A stretch of DNA of 64,000 nucleotides, from positions 10,974,001 through 11,038,000 of the forward strand of contig OX291551.1 in assembly GCA_946406115.1 (NCBI GenBank), written 5' to 3'. The position numbers were made by a program, and so were the translations under genes. Position 1 is the first letter of the stretch, and each line of letters starts with the position of its first letter. Below the pieces are notes generated by a model. That model had not been told where the DNA came from. It ran no database searches and saw only the letters and a program-made list of their open reading frames with translations. The stretch comes from Apoda limacodes. Lineage: Eukaryota; Arthropoda; Insecta; Lepidoptera; Limacodidae. Positions 31,340-41,760 of this stretch are shown here, one piece after another.

Positions 31340-31830
31340 ATAAGTACCTGGAGGACCGAGCTTCGCTTGTTTTTTTAGCAACGCCATCTATTGTCAAGTA
31401 GATTTAGTGTTGCTGTGTCAGTAAAAATAATGGTATTACTACAATAGATGTCAGAAGTCATATTTTTCAGTTTAACATTGCCTAAAAACACGGGCAAAAC
31501 GACGTTTTCTGAAAATGAAACCTAGCTAGATCGATTTATCAATAAATTTCATGAAAATCGTTGGAGCCGTTTCCGAGATTCAGATTATATATATATACAA
31601 GAAATGCTCGTTTAAAGGTTTTATTAGATATTTGGGATAAAGTATACTAGAGAATATATGCTATGCATTGAGAGAGCGTTAGTGTATTGCAGCGCCTAGA
31701 ACCCTATTTCAGCGCCGCCTAACTGAGAACCTAAGCCATTGAAGGACCCACTGAAATAGGCGCAAAATCTGTCCAGCCGTTTAGGAGTTCAGTGATTTAC
31801 ACACATACAGAAGAATATAAAGATTTTTAA
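31340..31830 (+). repeat. Dispersed repeat G, long copy
   Basis: It opens 'acctggaggaccgagcttcgcttg', then 'aacgccatctattgtc' and its partial inverse 'acaatagatgtcagaagtc', then 'acctagctagatcgattt' and 'catgaaaatcgttggagccgtttccgagattcag', and a short TA tract before 'aagaaatgctcgttt'. This is a widespread lepidopteran repeat; its autonomous source cannot be named from here. Confidence 0.6.
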
Positions 31831-32159
31831 TCACTCTACCGCCACCTATCGGGTTGAAATTTTGCGATTTACTTTTTCGGTAATTATTAGCAATATATGT
31901 TGGTTTGAATATATTGTGAGTTCAGCCTCGTGCTCCAACTGAATGTGCTTATAAGTTATTTTAACCCATAAATAAATAAAAATAATTAATAACTCTACCA
32001 CCGCGTCCTACGAACTACTGGGTCCACTTGTGAATCTAAACATCCAGATACCTACTCAAACACACACAAAAAATCATCAGAATTGATGCAGTAAACAATA
32101 CAAACAAACCAATTTTACCTCATTATAATAATAGTATAGATAGGTAACCTACATTTAAT

Positions 32160-32665
32160 AGTCATTTTCATCACGCTTATTCATAAACAGTGTTATTATG
32201 TGCAGGTAAAGCAGGTACTAAGACCTTCATTAGGCCCTCGGGCTTTTTCTTTGTATATTTTACTTTTCTGTACGCAAAGCGAGCGTTCATGTAACCAACG
32301 GAGGGTAATGACGTGCCTATTCTATCGAATATGTATGTATGTACTGTAGTTCTAAATATATTTTGTATGTTTGTTGTATACCTATGTTTTAACTTCAGCC
32401 AAAACTTTTTGATTCATAAATTCTCTGGCTATTTTATTACTATTCCACCATTACGATTGTGTTTTGGTGAGTTTTATAGTTTCATCTTATAGTTTTATTT
32501 ATTTACTCGCAAATGAGATGAAAAACATTGTGTGCAACACGATCGGTACGGAAGTTACAAACTCGAGTCATTAAAGCCTTCGGCTTTAGGCTTCTGAATA
32601 GTAGCCTTTCGTTATTAAATTTCCTTTTACCACCCTTAATACACAATGTACTATTAGGTTTTATA
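32160..32665 (+). repeat. Dispersed repeat family A, copy 2
   Basis: It carries the same landmarks as 2540-3385. The hairpin is clearest here, in 'taaagccttcggcttta' (about 32571-32587). It also contains 'ttttggtgagttt' (about 32463), a splice-donor-like motif conserved in the other copies. No ORF is shared between copies. Confidence 0.7.
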
Positions 32666-32989
32666 ACCAAACTATAACCATTACAGGTTAAAACAATAGA
32701 TAATATTTTGACTTGTGACATAACTAGGTATACTAGATTCTGATGAAACTTTATACGTAGGCAAACTGCAAATTGGAAATTTAACTTAACGTCACTTGAT
32801 ATTTTTTTATTTTATTCAATATACAAACAGTCTTACATAATTTAATTTACATAATAGATTTATAAATAGACCTAAAGATTTATAATTTAACATCTATTAG
32901 TTGTACTATTTTAATTTTGAAAAACAGAAAAGTACCTACACAATTTCATTGTTGTATTTATATCAACGATATTTGCCCTTACAAATTAG

Positions 32990-33180
32990 TTCTGTCATTG
33001 GATAAAGTTAATCGGATAATGGGCGTCGCCGAGGGGCACGCGTGGTGTCCCGCGGGACGCCGACGACGCCGCGCCGCCGCACGTCCTGACGGATTGTTCC
33101 ACGATTGACGACGACACGACGTTGCTTGTCGCACGACACAATCGCTTTGTGTTTCTCGACTGATAAAATATCTTGTCCAC
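32990..33180. other. GC-rich islet, possible exon or regulatory island
   Basis: About 150 bp of strongly GC-rich, CpG-dense DNA sits in AT-rich surroundings. Both strands stay open for 60-70 codons. The minus frame (32995-33201) reads SSIVEQSVRTCGGAASSASRGTPRVPLGDAHYP and the plus frame is Arg/Ala-rich. Neither resembles a protein I know. It could be a first exon, a promoter-proximal island or a divergent repeat. Confidence 0.35.
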
Positions 33181-33204
33181 TAATGTTCTATTCAATTTCA
33201 ATAT

Positions 33205-33750
33205 ATTTAGAGTGACTCTGGAAAGAAAAGTCTTCGAGTTCTCTTCAGAGGAGAATACATACTTACTTGGTGTGTGAACAAAGATCCATTTTGTGCTATT
33301 ACAAGGCTGCGCAGTCTTAATTAATATTAAAACAGCTGGGCTGTTATGGTCGTAAAAATGGTATTGCTTTAGTCTACCTATATTAGTAATAATAAGAATG
33401 GACCTTACTGAAATGAGTTTAGGTACGCCTAGGATTGCCAGGCCCTTACCTACAAATGGTGAACTCGGCGTTGTATTAGGCCGGACGTTTTGCCCTAAAA
33501 GCCGGTCATTTTTTTTTCAAAATCCAAACATACCGTTATAAAACCGTCCATTACTTTTATAATTAAAAAAGTACGTAGATTTCTATTAAAGGTGTCTAAA
33601 TATCAAATAATTATTATTTATTTATTTATTTCCGAGTTGTATCCCTGAAAGTTGTTTACAAGATAGTTAAAATTAGTAAATGCAAAATTTTTATTCACTT
33701 ACTTAGGTCTAAAATTAGGAGTATAGGCTAGAAGCCGAAATTCGGTAGAT
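33205..33750. other. AT-rich stretch without recognised features
   Basis: A TTTA-type short repeat at 33613-33632 is the only structure noticed. Confidence 0.4.
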
Positions 33751-33835
33751 TGTGTAGAGGAAGTACGTACAAAATGACATACAGTTTTGGTTTTGGGTCA
33801 TAACTCTTTAATGGTAAATCACAACGCATTCATAT

Positions 33836-33916
33836 TGCAATTCAATTCAATTCAATTCAATATAATTTTATTCAGATTAGGCTTCAATAATTGAGCACTT
33901 ATGAATGTCACTAAAC
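33836..33916 (-). mobile_element. LINE 3' tail nested in the pogo element
   Basis: A (ttcaa)n tract (about 33840-33861) is followed by 'ttttattcagattaggcttcaataattgagcacttatgaatg', the reverse complement of the tail at about 25730-25785. Its position within the transposon indicates a later insertion, or that the pogo element carried it. Confidence 0.65.
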
Positions 33917-34195
33917 CACACACCACCACCACCACACCAGTAATCTTAGGTTTCATATCTTTGAATTATAATAGATACTTAAAAGAAAAACCAACTAGAA
34001 AAAATAATATTTTTAAATTTAACTGAGATCAACGAAATCCATTTTGTCCATATGCTATGGACAAAATGGCATATCACATACGGACTTAATGACATACACG
34101 ACAAAACATATAAAATTACAAGCAAAGCTCACAAATGAACTGCTTGGTTCGTTTAGAAACGTCCGCGCAAGAAGCGTGGGCCCAATGCAAACATT

Positions 34196-34962
34196 TTAAA
34201 CACCGCAACCAGTCTCATCCAGGTTTTGATCGCGAATAAAGATCGTTGCAATAAATGCATGCGCAATCCTCTTCGTCATCTTGAGCATAGTTTGGACAAT
34301 TTTCTTCTCCACTGTCTTCTTGAAATATGGTTTTGGTAACCTTTCGTCTCTTCTTCTCTGAAGGAGCTTTAGGCTCATTTTTTGCCTTAACTTCTCTCAT
34401 ATTGGGAGTAGAAGTACAAAACTAAAGAGGTTTGCTGTTTCTTTGGTTTACGTTTGCCTTGGCCACAAATCTCAAAAAACTTATTGACTTGAGGTCGATT
34501 AAAAGCCTGAGCACGAGCAGCTGAAGTAGCTTCTGGTTTGCGTAAAGAAATATCTTTATTTCGTCTCAAAAATCCTTCTAACCATTCTTGTCCCGCTTTT
34601 CGTTTTTGCGGGTTAAATTTGTGAGCAAAACCCTTTTTTTCAGCCAACTCAAAAGCTAATTCTTAAACAGACGTTCGTGTCAGTCCAAACAAACGAGATT
34701 CAAGTAATTTCAAATGCTCAATTAATTTTCTTTCCACATTAGGTGTAAAAATAGCTTTCCAACATCCTAGACCCTTTGCAGAGGACTCTAAAGTTTTGTT
34801 ACTATTCAAAGCATGTCTTCTTAGTGTTGCTTGTGGCACTCCAAATGTCTTCGACGCTAAAAGCCAGCCCATTTTATTACTGCGGACTGCTTCTATAGCT
34901 TTACGCATTGATTCCTCACTCCAAGATTGACGATCAGTCTTGCGCTTATAATTACGCGGCAT
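34196..34962 (-). pseudogene. pogo-family transposase remnant without DDE domain
   Basis: From the ATG at 34962: MPRNYKRKTDRQSWSEESM leads into a pipsqueak-type helix-turn-helix (about residues 12-52, including GWLLASKTFGVPQATLRRH). The frame meets a TAA at 34663-34665 and continues in the same frame as [16 protein letters not shown], then [20 protein letters not shown], a CENP-B-type HTH_Tnp domain. [11 protein letters not shown] is followed directly by the basic tail [13 protein letters not shown]. After a frameshift comes a C-terminal Asp/Glu-rich and Cys-containing part (EEDCACIYCNDLYSRSKPG). The roughly 200-residue DDE catalytic domain expected between these parts is absent. The DNA-binding part is therefore better preserved than the catalytic part. 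Confidence 0.82.
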
Positions 34963-35489
34963 TGTTATATCTGTAAAGAAATTAACAGCTGATTAACGAG
35001 AAACTGGTATTGGGTACCTACAATGAACTCATTGATTTCTTATAGACAAAACGACATACCTATGTCATTTTGTCCATTACATATGTATGTCATTTTGTCC
35101 ATAAAGCGTTATAAAAAAACAAAATTCAACAATAAATGCAAAATGATTATTATTTACGGAAAACTATTTGATCGCGACAATAAATACTTAAGGGATGATA
35201 TAAACGTAAACAAAAGATAATATCATGAAAAACATAATATTAATACACAAAACTCCCTGCAGTTAAAAAAAAATCGTAACTTACCAAAGTTTATCTTCCA
35301 TAATTTATCTGCCATGACACCCAAACGAAAGATTGGCGCGAGTCCACGTTTTGACAGGTTAGTATTACCGGCTGGAGTCACGAGATGTTGTTGTCTATGG
35401 CGGACTAGAAGCGGCAGAATTTGAAATATCATGCCTGTGTCATTTTGTCCGTTTATGTCATTTTGTACGTACTTCCCCTACGGCCAAAG

Positions 35490-36125
35490 TCCAGCAGTGC
35501 ACTGATTTATTTTGATTTCTAAAAAGGGTCTAAAACTTTAAGCCTGTGACTCACATAAAACGACGTATTGAAGTATAGATAGGGTGAAACTCCATTTTGT
35601 ACCATAACGCCCTTCTTTTGCGGTTGGGACAAAATCTGCTTTTGGGACAGAGACAACGTCCCGTGGTTTAACGACAATTAGGTACTGTTATTTAAAGTTC
35701 ACTGGCTGTGAGTCGAACGTTAGAACACAAAACATTTCAAGTAAAAAAAAAATAATATAAACAAAAAAGAATAAAAATATAAAAATATAGACCTTTGTAA
35801 TTAATGTTAATATTTTTATAATTTTATAATGTACTTCCCTGTGTAGTGTACGATCATAATAACGTGTTTCCAGATAAGTAATTAACTCACTTCATGTACG
35901 TTCATTTGCAATAGCCATACATAGTGTAAAGGTTAAAATTGCGTGGCGCCATTCTGTGAATCTCGCACTCACACATTAACATTATCAGAACTGTCAATGA
36001 TATTAACCTTAAATCGACAAAATTAGGTTTAGTTTTCTTAATACTAACCAGTTTATTTAAACCGTTCTTATACCTTTTGGTTTCTTGTTGTTATACATAC
36101 GTATTGTTTCTTTCGCATTAAATGT
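35490..36125. other. AT-rich stretch without recognised genes
   Basis: 'ccaaagtccagcagtgcactga' at 35484-35505 resembles an RTE 3' end. Otherwise nothing is recognisable. Confidence 0.4.
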
Positions 36126-36129
36126 TATC

Positions 36130-36230
36130 TGCCCGCTGGTGTAATCAATAGGCGCTGCGACTTAAATCGTCGAGCCTAAGGTTCAAATCACGCTATTTCC
36201 GTATTGAGTATTTTTGTTAGGATTTACTTT
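36130..36230 (+). mobile_element. tRNA-derived SINE fragment (tentative)
   Basis: A tRNA-like head with a box A-like 'ctggtgtaatcaatagg' and a box B 'aggttcaaatcac' (about 36179-36191) 35-40 bp apart. The body is not assigned. Confidence 0.4.
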
Positions 36231-36234
36231 TTTT

Positions 36235-36950
36235 ATGTTTTGACATCTAGATCTCTCTCAAAAGGACCAGTTGGTATGAGAACAATCAAATAAAAATGGT
36301 TTTTATTATAATTTTATAAATCTTAAATAATGTTTTTGATAAATGTCTCTTTTTTCTATATATAAATTTTCTATGGTTGTAGCCTAAGTATTCGTTTTCG
36401 TAATGAGTGTGTATTAAACATGTTCCCAAACACAGCAGTCGGTATGAAACCACCAATAATCTTAATTGAGTCGCAACAATGTGCCGCGGACGTCCACTTC
36501 GAGGTCGAGCTGATAAATTCCCCTCCTCTTGGTTGCTTGAGATCCAACGCTTTATGGTAATCCACTAAAAACCAATTCGGCAGATCAAAATAAACATTTT
36601 TCAAACTACTGAATTATATTTTAATTTTTTTTTTAGATTATAATATTTTGATTAACATCAAATAAAATACTTACGGTAAAACCAGTCTCATTTCAAATTT
36701 GAGATATATTGTAACCCATTTTATATAGTTCTATAATACACATCCTCTCTTGAAAATTAATATTGGCCTGCATATTATTTTCAGCAAAAAAATTTAATAA
36801 AAACACCAAACAACCTTATCAACACAAGCAGTAACATCCACAACGACAAAAATAATATGTCTACCCACGTAGTGTCCGCTACTAACTTAATAGCTATTAG
36901 AAAATTGGTCTAAGCTGTTTAATTGAACAAGTTATTCATAATTCGTAAAA
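36235..36950. other. AT-rich stretch without recognised features
   Basis: A 77-codon minus frame at 36371-36604 (MKNVYFDLPNWFLVDYHKALDL...) shows no motif I recognise. It contains a GC-richer segment at 36480-36550. Confidence 0.35.
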
Positions 36951-36959
36951 TGTAACGGA

Positions 36960-37065
36960 AATAAAAAGAAAGGCATAAGCTGAGATTCGAATCCACAACC
37001 TGCATTGAACCTGAGTACACGTATTCAGATCTGATAAATCTATCCACTAGGCTACGGAACCGATA
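36960..37065 (-). mobile_element. tRNA-derived SINE head, minus strand
   Basis: The minus strand reads 'ggttccgtagcctagtggata' (box A) and 'ggttgtggattcgaatctc' (box B) about 55 bp apart, a typical tRNA-like SINE head. Confidence 0.6.
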
Positions 37066-37189
37066 AGTTTCTTAGTGAAATTATTATAAACAATATTAAA
37101 TGAAACTAATATTACTCAGGATCTACAAGATTTATTTCTTTAAGTGGTTATCCAACCTATGGTATCCAATGGTTTACAACTTTAAGGAG

Positions 37190-37336
37190 AAAGCCGATAA
37201 AGATCCAAATACACTGGGTACATTTGGTAAGATTCGTCAAGTCTTCACTTCGCCTGTATCACAGACAAAAATCTTTGACCAATGCGACCTACCTATCATA
37301 ACTTATGATGCCAAAACGTGGACACTGCTGTAAGTG
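37190..37336 (+). pseudogene. RTE-clade LINE fragment
   Basis: The frame reads GTFGKIRQVFTSPVSQTKIFDQCDLPIITYDAKTWTLL. This matches the RTE C-terminal block 'FdqCvLPvmtYgaeTWtL' with changes. It is directly followed at 37340 by a fragment of the unrelated Jockey-type LINE. Confidence 0.7.
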
Positions 37337-37339
37337 GTG

Positions 37340-37695
37340 CTGATAAAGCTGCCGAAGGAAACTATTGCCAGTCGGCTAATGGTTTACAAGCCGCAAGTCT
37401 GGCCTCATATGGAGTACTGCTTCCATCTCTGGACATGTGCACATACCACCTTGGTTCTTTCGACGAGGATTGTCGACGATCCTAAACTCACAAGACGTGT
37501 GGAACCCTTAAGTCTGAAGACTCCGAGTTTGCCTTCCTGTGTGTATTCTACCGCTTGTATAATGGGCTTCGTTCTCAGGGATTGTTCGAAATGATGTTCG
37601 GCTACTTTCTACTATCGCATCGCTCGCCATGAACCTAAATGGTCAGGTTGTGGCATTAGCTCCCGCCAAGGTTTTCTCTAAGGACTACATTATAC
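37340..37695 (+). mobile_element. Jockey-type LINE fragment, degenerate
   Basis: It encodes 'LMVYKPQVWPHMEYCFHLW', then 'RIVDDPKLT', 'PLSLK' and 'FYRLYNGL.SE.LFEMM', with deletions relative to the copy at 23671. It stops at 'aaggactac', before the 3' UTR. Confidence 0.8.
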
Positions 37696-38100
37696 ACATA
37701 GACATAGATAATGCTTTATTTGACATCACAAGATATAACAATATAACAAAGCAAACATATATACATCTCAAAGTAACATTGGCGGCTACACACTTATGAA
37801 CTACTCAAAACTGATATATCTAATAGGCAAATTGCAGTATATGAGTAGCGGGTCATTGTCGTGCGATACGATGTAAGAAAAGGATTCCGTCTCAGTATAT
37901 ACTTGTACTGGGGTAGGTGAGGCTGCCACTGCACTGATTTTCAGCAAGGCCCTAGGACAGACACGAATTCAGAGTGGTGACAGACAAGGTGTCATCTAAA
38001 TTTTAAGATTTATTAGTTACACTCTGGTTTAAAATAAATCAATTTCAATTAAATAATAGGTACTTAAATAAGCAAAATTAGAATCAAATATCCTATTTGT
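37696..38100. other. Stretch without recognised genes
   Basis: 'gataatgctttatttgacatcac' at about 37709 has the look of a LINE 3' end on the minus strand. Otherwise nothing is assigned. Confidence 0.35.
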
Positions 38101-38103
38101 GTT

Positions 38104-38506
38104 ACCCAACCACGCTTCAAGTGCTGGACGGATCGGGATGAAACTTGGCACACATGTAGGCTAGGTCCTGAAATAGGACATTTTCATCCCGGAAAATTGA
38201 AAAGTTCCCGTGGGAATAACTATAGCGTTTGTTACTCAATCCTGCCGCAACGTAGCATCCAATTAAGCTGAAAATTGCACAGAGATAGTTCAAGATACGG
38301 AAAAGAACATAGGCTACTTTTTATGCCGGAAAATTCAAAAGTTCCCGCGGGAGTTGAACCTTCAACCGAATTACACTTAAGCAATGTATATTTGCAGCTA
38401 TAGCTTGCTAAAACAAACTTCTTTAGTATAATCAAGGCGTTGCCGTAAGAATCCCACGCCGATAACCAAATTTAGGGCGGGTGGATTCGCGGGCAAAACC
38501 TAGTAT
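38104..38506 (-). repeat. Dispersed repeat H, minus strand
   Basis: It contains 'ggatgaaacttggcacacatg', two 'aaattgaaaagttcccg.ggga' blocks about 145 bp apart, 'cgttgccgtaagaatcccacgccgataaccaaatttagggcgg' and 'gcgggcaaaacctagta'. The right end is the reverse complement of the 'tagcttttgcccgc' head of 15532 and 61586. The paired inner blocks suggest an internal duplication. Confidence 0.65.
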
Positions 38507-38825
38507 TGAATAAAAATTAAAAATGGGCACAGTATCGTAAATTTGAAATGTATTTAATGAAAAAGGGAAATTAGTCAAATAGGACAAAGTTTTATTTATG
38601 TAGATCAGATCAGATAATTGCTTTCGTATAAGTACGCCGTAAATATTCTTTAATTTAAATTTGAAAGAAGCAATTCAATTTAGAACTCGAATAGAAGAAA
38701 GAAACATCATTCCAACATTTTGCTGCCGCGAATTGGAAACTACCTCTGGAAGCTGTGGTCGTTGTGGTTCTATGCCATCGCACCTTCATAAGATAACCTG
38801 GGGTGTCCTCATGTTCGTCAAAAGC

Positions 38826-38935
38826 GCGATAGCAACGCGCGAGTAATGGCCCTAGTGGTGCAAGCGTCCATAGGCTTCAGTGACCGCTTAACATCGGACC
38901 GTTAACTTGATTGCAACTTTAGTGGTATAAAAGAA
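38826..38935 (+). mobile_element. Jockey-type LINE 3' tail
   Basis: 'gcaacgcgcgagtaatggcc' through 'gtgaccgcttaacatc.ggaccgttaacttg' to 'agtggtataaaag' with a short A-rich end. Confidence 0.8.
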
Positions 38936-39135
38936 AAATATCCCTAATCATTTTGTATCAGATGTTGTATACAAAGAAGCTTTGTCACGGGCACAGCTAG
39001 TACAGGAATATTTTTTTATAAGAAATAATCTTGGTGCTTAAAATTACTGAAAGTGATTGCTATTGAAATGAATTGAATATCTAGACTGTAACTATAGTTT
39101 TTAGATCATTTCAGAAACTGTTAATACAATTTGCC

Positions 39136-39216
39136 GGTGTAAATAACGACAAATGTAATGGTATATAACCCTTCAAATTGGTGGATATATATGTAATGTT
39201 TTTCGTTATTTACACC
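39136..39216. repeat. Palindromic element, about 24-bp arms
   Basis: The left arm ggtgtaaataacgacaaatg and the right arm (39189-39216), reading 'atgtaatgtttttcgttatttacacc', are inverted with two or three mismatches around about 30 bp. It is a likely solo MITE or foldback core. Confidence 0.65.
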
Positions 39217-39224
39217 AATGTCAG

Positions 39225-39755
39225 TGTAGGTACCTTTATAACATTATCATTCTTTCAACTAGTTTTTATAGTAGCCATTTTTGATAACCTTTATAACAAT
39301 CTTTCATTGTGACTCGTGCCTATTTAAAAAAATCAAGTTAATCTATTAAATCCCGTATTAACATAAAAATCATATATCGCAGCATTCTGTCCGCCCCCTG
39401 ACAGATGTAGGTTTTGTAAACGCCTTTAATATACCCACCGTATGCAAATACGACTTTTTGTATTCGTTAAAGAATGTCGGTAACTTGAATAGTTTTTTTA
39501 ATAAAATGATCAAAAAAATCTGTGGGCACGCGTCGTTTAATCTCGGTACCGCAAAATATAAATCATCTTTTCCCTGTCACTTTTTTTCATATTCAATTCA
39601 AATGAATTATTTTTTATTTGTTAAAATTGCTCTAGTCCAAAATAGAAAGCAGAAATTAAAAATGATAATATTGGAATGGTCATATCCAGATATTTTGCAA
39701 CTATGCGTAGTCAAGTTTAATCGATTATCGTCAAAATATGTATCAGAACATCTTT
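39225..39755. other. AT-rich stretch; chance 100-codon frame
   Basis: The open frame 39458-39760 shows no motif and very AT-rich codons, so it is judged not to be a gene. Confidence 0.45.
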
Positions 39756-39756
39756 T

Positions 39757-40057
39757 TTAGGGTTCCGTACCCAGAGGTTAAAAAGCGGGACCCTATTACT
39801 GAGACTCCGCTGTCCGTCCGTCCATCCGTCCGTCTGTCCGTCAGTCACCAGGCTGTATCTCATGAACCGTGATAGTTAGACAGTTGAAATGTTCACAGAT
39901 GATGTATTTCTGTTGCCGCTACAACAAATACTAAAAAACAGAATAAAATAAATATTAAAGTAATTAAGTGATAATAATTTAAGTGGGCTCCCGTTTTTAT
40001 AGATAATGGTACGGAACCCTTCGTGCGCGAGTCCAAATCGCACTTGGCTGATTTTTT
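39757..40057 (+). repeat. Lepidopteran 'ggttccgtac' dispersed repeat, best copy
   Basis: It starts 'agggttccgtacccagagg', has the 'ccgtccgtc' runs, 'caccaggctgtatctcatgaaccgtgatag', 'tgtatttctgttgccgct' and ends 'ggtacggaacccttcgtgcgcgagtcc'. It matches 24-586 and, inverted, 63245-63662. Confidence 0.8.
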
Positions 40058-40235
40058 CATACAAACTGCTTTACACCTAATACTTTATATATAATTGATA
40101 CTCAAAATGTGTTATTAGTTATTATCTATCATGTATCGCTATTTAATATAATCGCATAAGGCAAATCCACATGTAAAATGCCATGCAGTGAAATATTAAT
40201 AAAAAGGTTTATATTCCGCCTCAATCCTGACTTAC

Positions 40236-40487
40236 TTTCTATATTCGTCAGGCAATAGATATGCAGGTATATCATTCTGCCCCTGGTCTTTTATTTTACC
40301 ACTTATTTTTTTAATCTGGTAACTAATGACGTATGGTTCATATATAAAGCCATCTTGGACCAGATACACAGAATCAGACAGTGTTGCGGAGATGGGCGCA
40401 CCACCTGTCACCAAGGAATCAAGTGGTTGGTGAAACGAGGCTGTTCCCAAAATTATGGTGTGGGTGTGAGTCCAGCTACTTGTGACC
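40236..40487 (-). CDS. Candidate orphan coding exon, function unknown
   Basis: On the minus strand a 252-bp open segment lies between a possible acceptor (ttttcccaaaag, AG at 40489-40488) and a strong donor (gtaagt, 40235-40230). Both junctions are phase 2, so the exon could be included or skipped without changing frame. It encodes about 84 residues (VTSSWTHTHTIILGTASFHQ...IPAYLLPDEYRK). The composition is unlike the chance frames nearby: it is not dominated by Lys, Asn, Ile or Phe. I do not recognise the protein. It could be an exon of a neighbouring minus-strand gene, a pseudo-exon, or part of an unrecognised transposon. Confidence 0.4.
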
Positions 40488-40599
40488 CTTTTGGGAAAAT
40501 ACACGGAAAGATATATAAACATATACATATGTAATAAAGAAAATAAGACTACTGAATTTGAGACCTCGAGAAAGTACTTTCACAAATGTTGATACTATT

Positions 40600-40680
40600 T
40601 TTATTTTTTTTATTTTTATACGGCTAATATGGCAAACAAGCTTACGGCTCGCCTGATGGTAAGCGGCATACTAAGCCTTA
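40600..40680 (-). mobile_element. Jockey-type LINE 3' tail fragment, minus strand
   Basis: T-rich start, then 'atatggcaaacaagcttacgg.tcgcctgatggtaagcgg'. Only about 70 bp remain. Confidence 0.75.
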
Positions 40681-40959
40681 CTACTAAAATTCCCTAGTCT
40701 GGACTAGTCGAGACTTTTCAGTACCAATACCCTGACGACATATTATTTATTGACTTTCATTAGGTTAATGTAGATACTTAATTTGATATTCTAAAAGTTC
40801 TACCCAAAGGACCTATTTTCAAAGCAAATAAAGATGTAAATAATGTGAAATACCTACACTACTACTAAGATAATTGTGAGCTATTTGTTACAAACATCTA
40901 CGTAGATACCTAAATACCTACATGAAGCCAATATCATGCATAACTAATTTGTCTTCCCC

Positions 40960-41160
40960 ACGTTTTCACGCGCCGGGAATTCCAAATTTCAGCAGCACGG
41001 GGCGCGACAGGTTACATACGAAATTACCAACAGTAGGTAGGTAGGTACACCTACCCAGGGGTGTGTAACGTGTCATGATTAATCGCGCTACATGAATATG
41101 CATGAGAGTTAGGGCTGTCAGCCGCTGCTGGGCGATCGTGCACCTTCGAATAATACTAAA
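40960..41160. promoter_or_regulatory. Possible regulatory DNA (non-repeat, motif-rich)
   Basis: The stretch is of balanced composition without transposon features. It contains 'atgattaatcgcgc' and 'atgaatatgcatgag', which resemble homeodomain and POU-type sites. This is inference from texture alone. Confidence 0.2.
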
Positions 41161-41164
41161 TTAA

Positions 41165-41460
41165 ACATGTATTGTAGGGAGCTCGTACCTGGGCCCCATA
41201 CATAAAACATTTAAGGATTTAATACTTCATTTTGTTCAACGTGATGTTAGACTAAGACGTTTAAATACCTAATCAAGGCATGTTTAACTGAGACGCCAGG
41301 CGTTGAAATCGTTTGTACTGGAAAATAGCGACCCTCAAACATTTTGAAACTCTTGTTACTATGAGTCGATCTCATATTTTTACTCATTACTTAGTTTTAT
41401 TAAGAGTCAGTTATGATAGCCTTAAATAATTTGTATTCTTTTGAATTGCGACTGTTTGGT
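41165..41460. other. Stretch without recognised features
   Basis: Nothing recognised. Confidence 0.35.
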
Positions 41461-41464
41461 CACC

Positions 41465-41760
41465 GTTTTAAGGGTTCTGTAGCCAAATCGAAATGCAATT
41501 TTACACGACGGTATTTTAAGGTAACGGTGTATACACACACACGCATAGGCATTTGTAATGAAATTTAGAAAAAAATCTATGATGAAACTGACGGGTGAGA
41601 AATTTGGAATTTTGGACACTTAGGTCTTCATAAATGCAGTTGAGTTGCACTTCACTTTTAAAGTTGAAATGTAGGTCCCTCACATCTCTTATTTTTAAAC
41701 TGGGTTTTGTTTTCAGCAAAATCATTCTAACATTTTGCGACACTGCGATAATTCTTATTG
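41465..41760 (+). repeat. Possible further dispersed repeat ('agggttctgtagccaaatc')
   Basis: The 5' motif resembles the start of another common lepidopteran repeat. The overlapping minus frames at 41422-41743 have no motif. The assignment is weak. Confidence 0.3.

Larger units (their letters stand above)
33757..35478. mobile_element. pogo-like DNA transposon, internally deleted, TA-flanked
   Basis: 24-bp terminal inverted repeats with one mismatch are present: gaggaagtacgtacaaaatg at the left (33757-33780) and its reverse complement at 35455-35478. TA dinucleotides flank both sides (33755-33756 and 35479-35480), the target duplication of Tc1/mariner/pogo elements. Several subterminal copies of 'tgtcattttgtcc' (for example 35063, 35088, 35437) and a 14-bp perfect palindrome, 34039-34069, are likely transposase-binding repeats. 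A minus-strand transposase remnant (34196-34962) keeps the DNA-binding part and lacks the catalytic core. Confidence 0.88.

Noticed and set aside
36960..37065. Functional tRNA gene
   Set aside because: Box A and box B are present but the cloverleaf cannot be completed; it fits a SINE head.
39458..39760. 100-codon + ORF
   Set aside because: Very AT-rich codons, no motif, and its end falls in the 'ggttccgtac' repeat.
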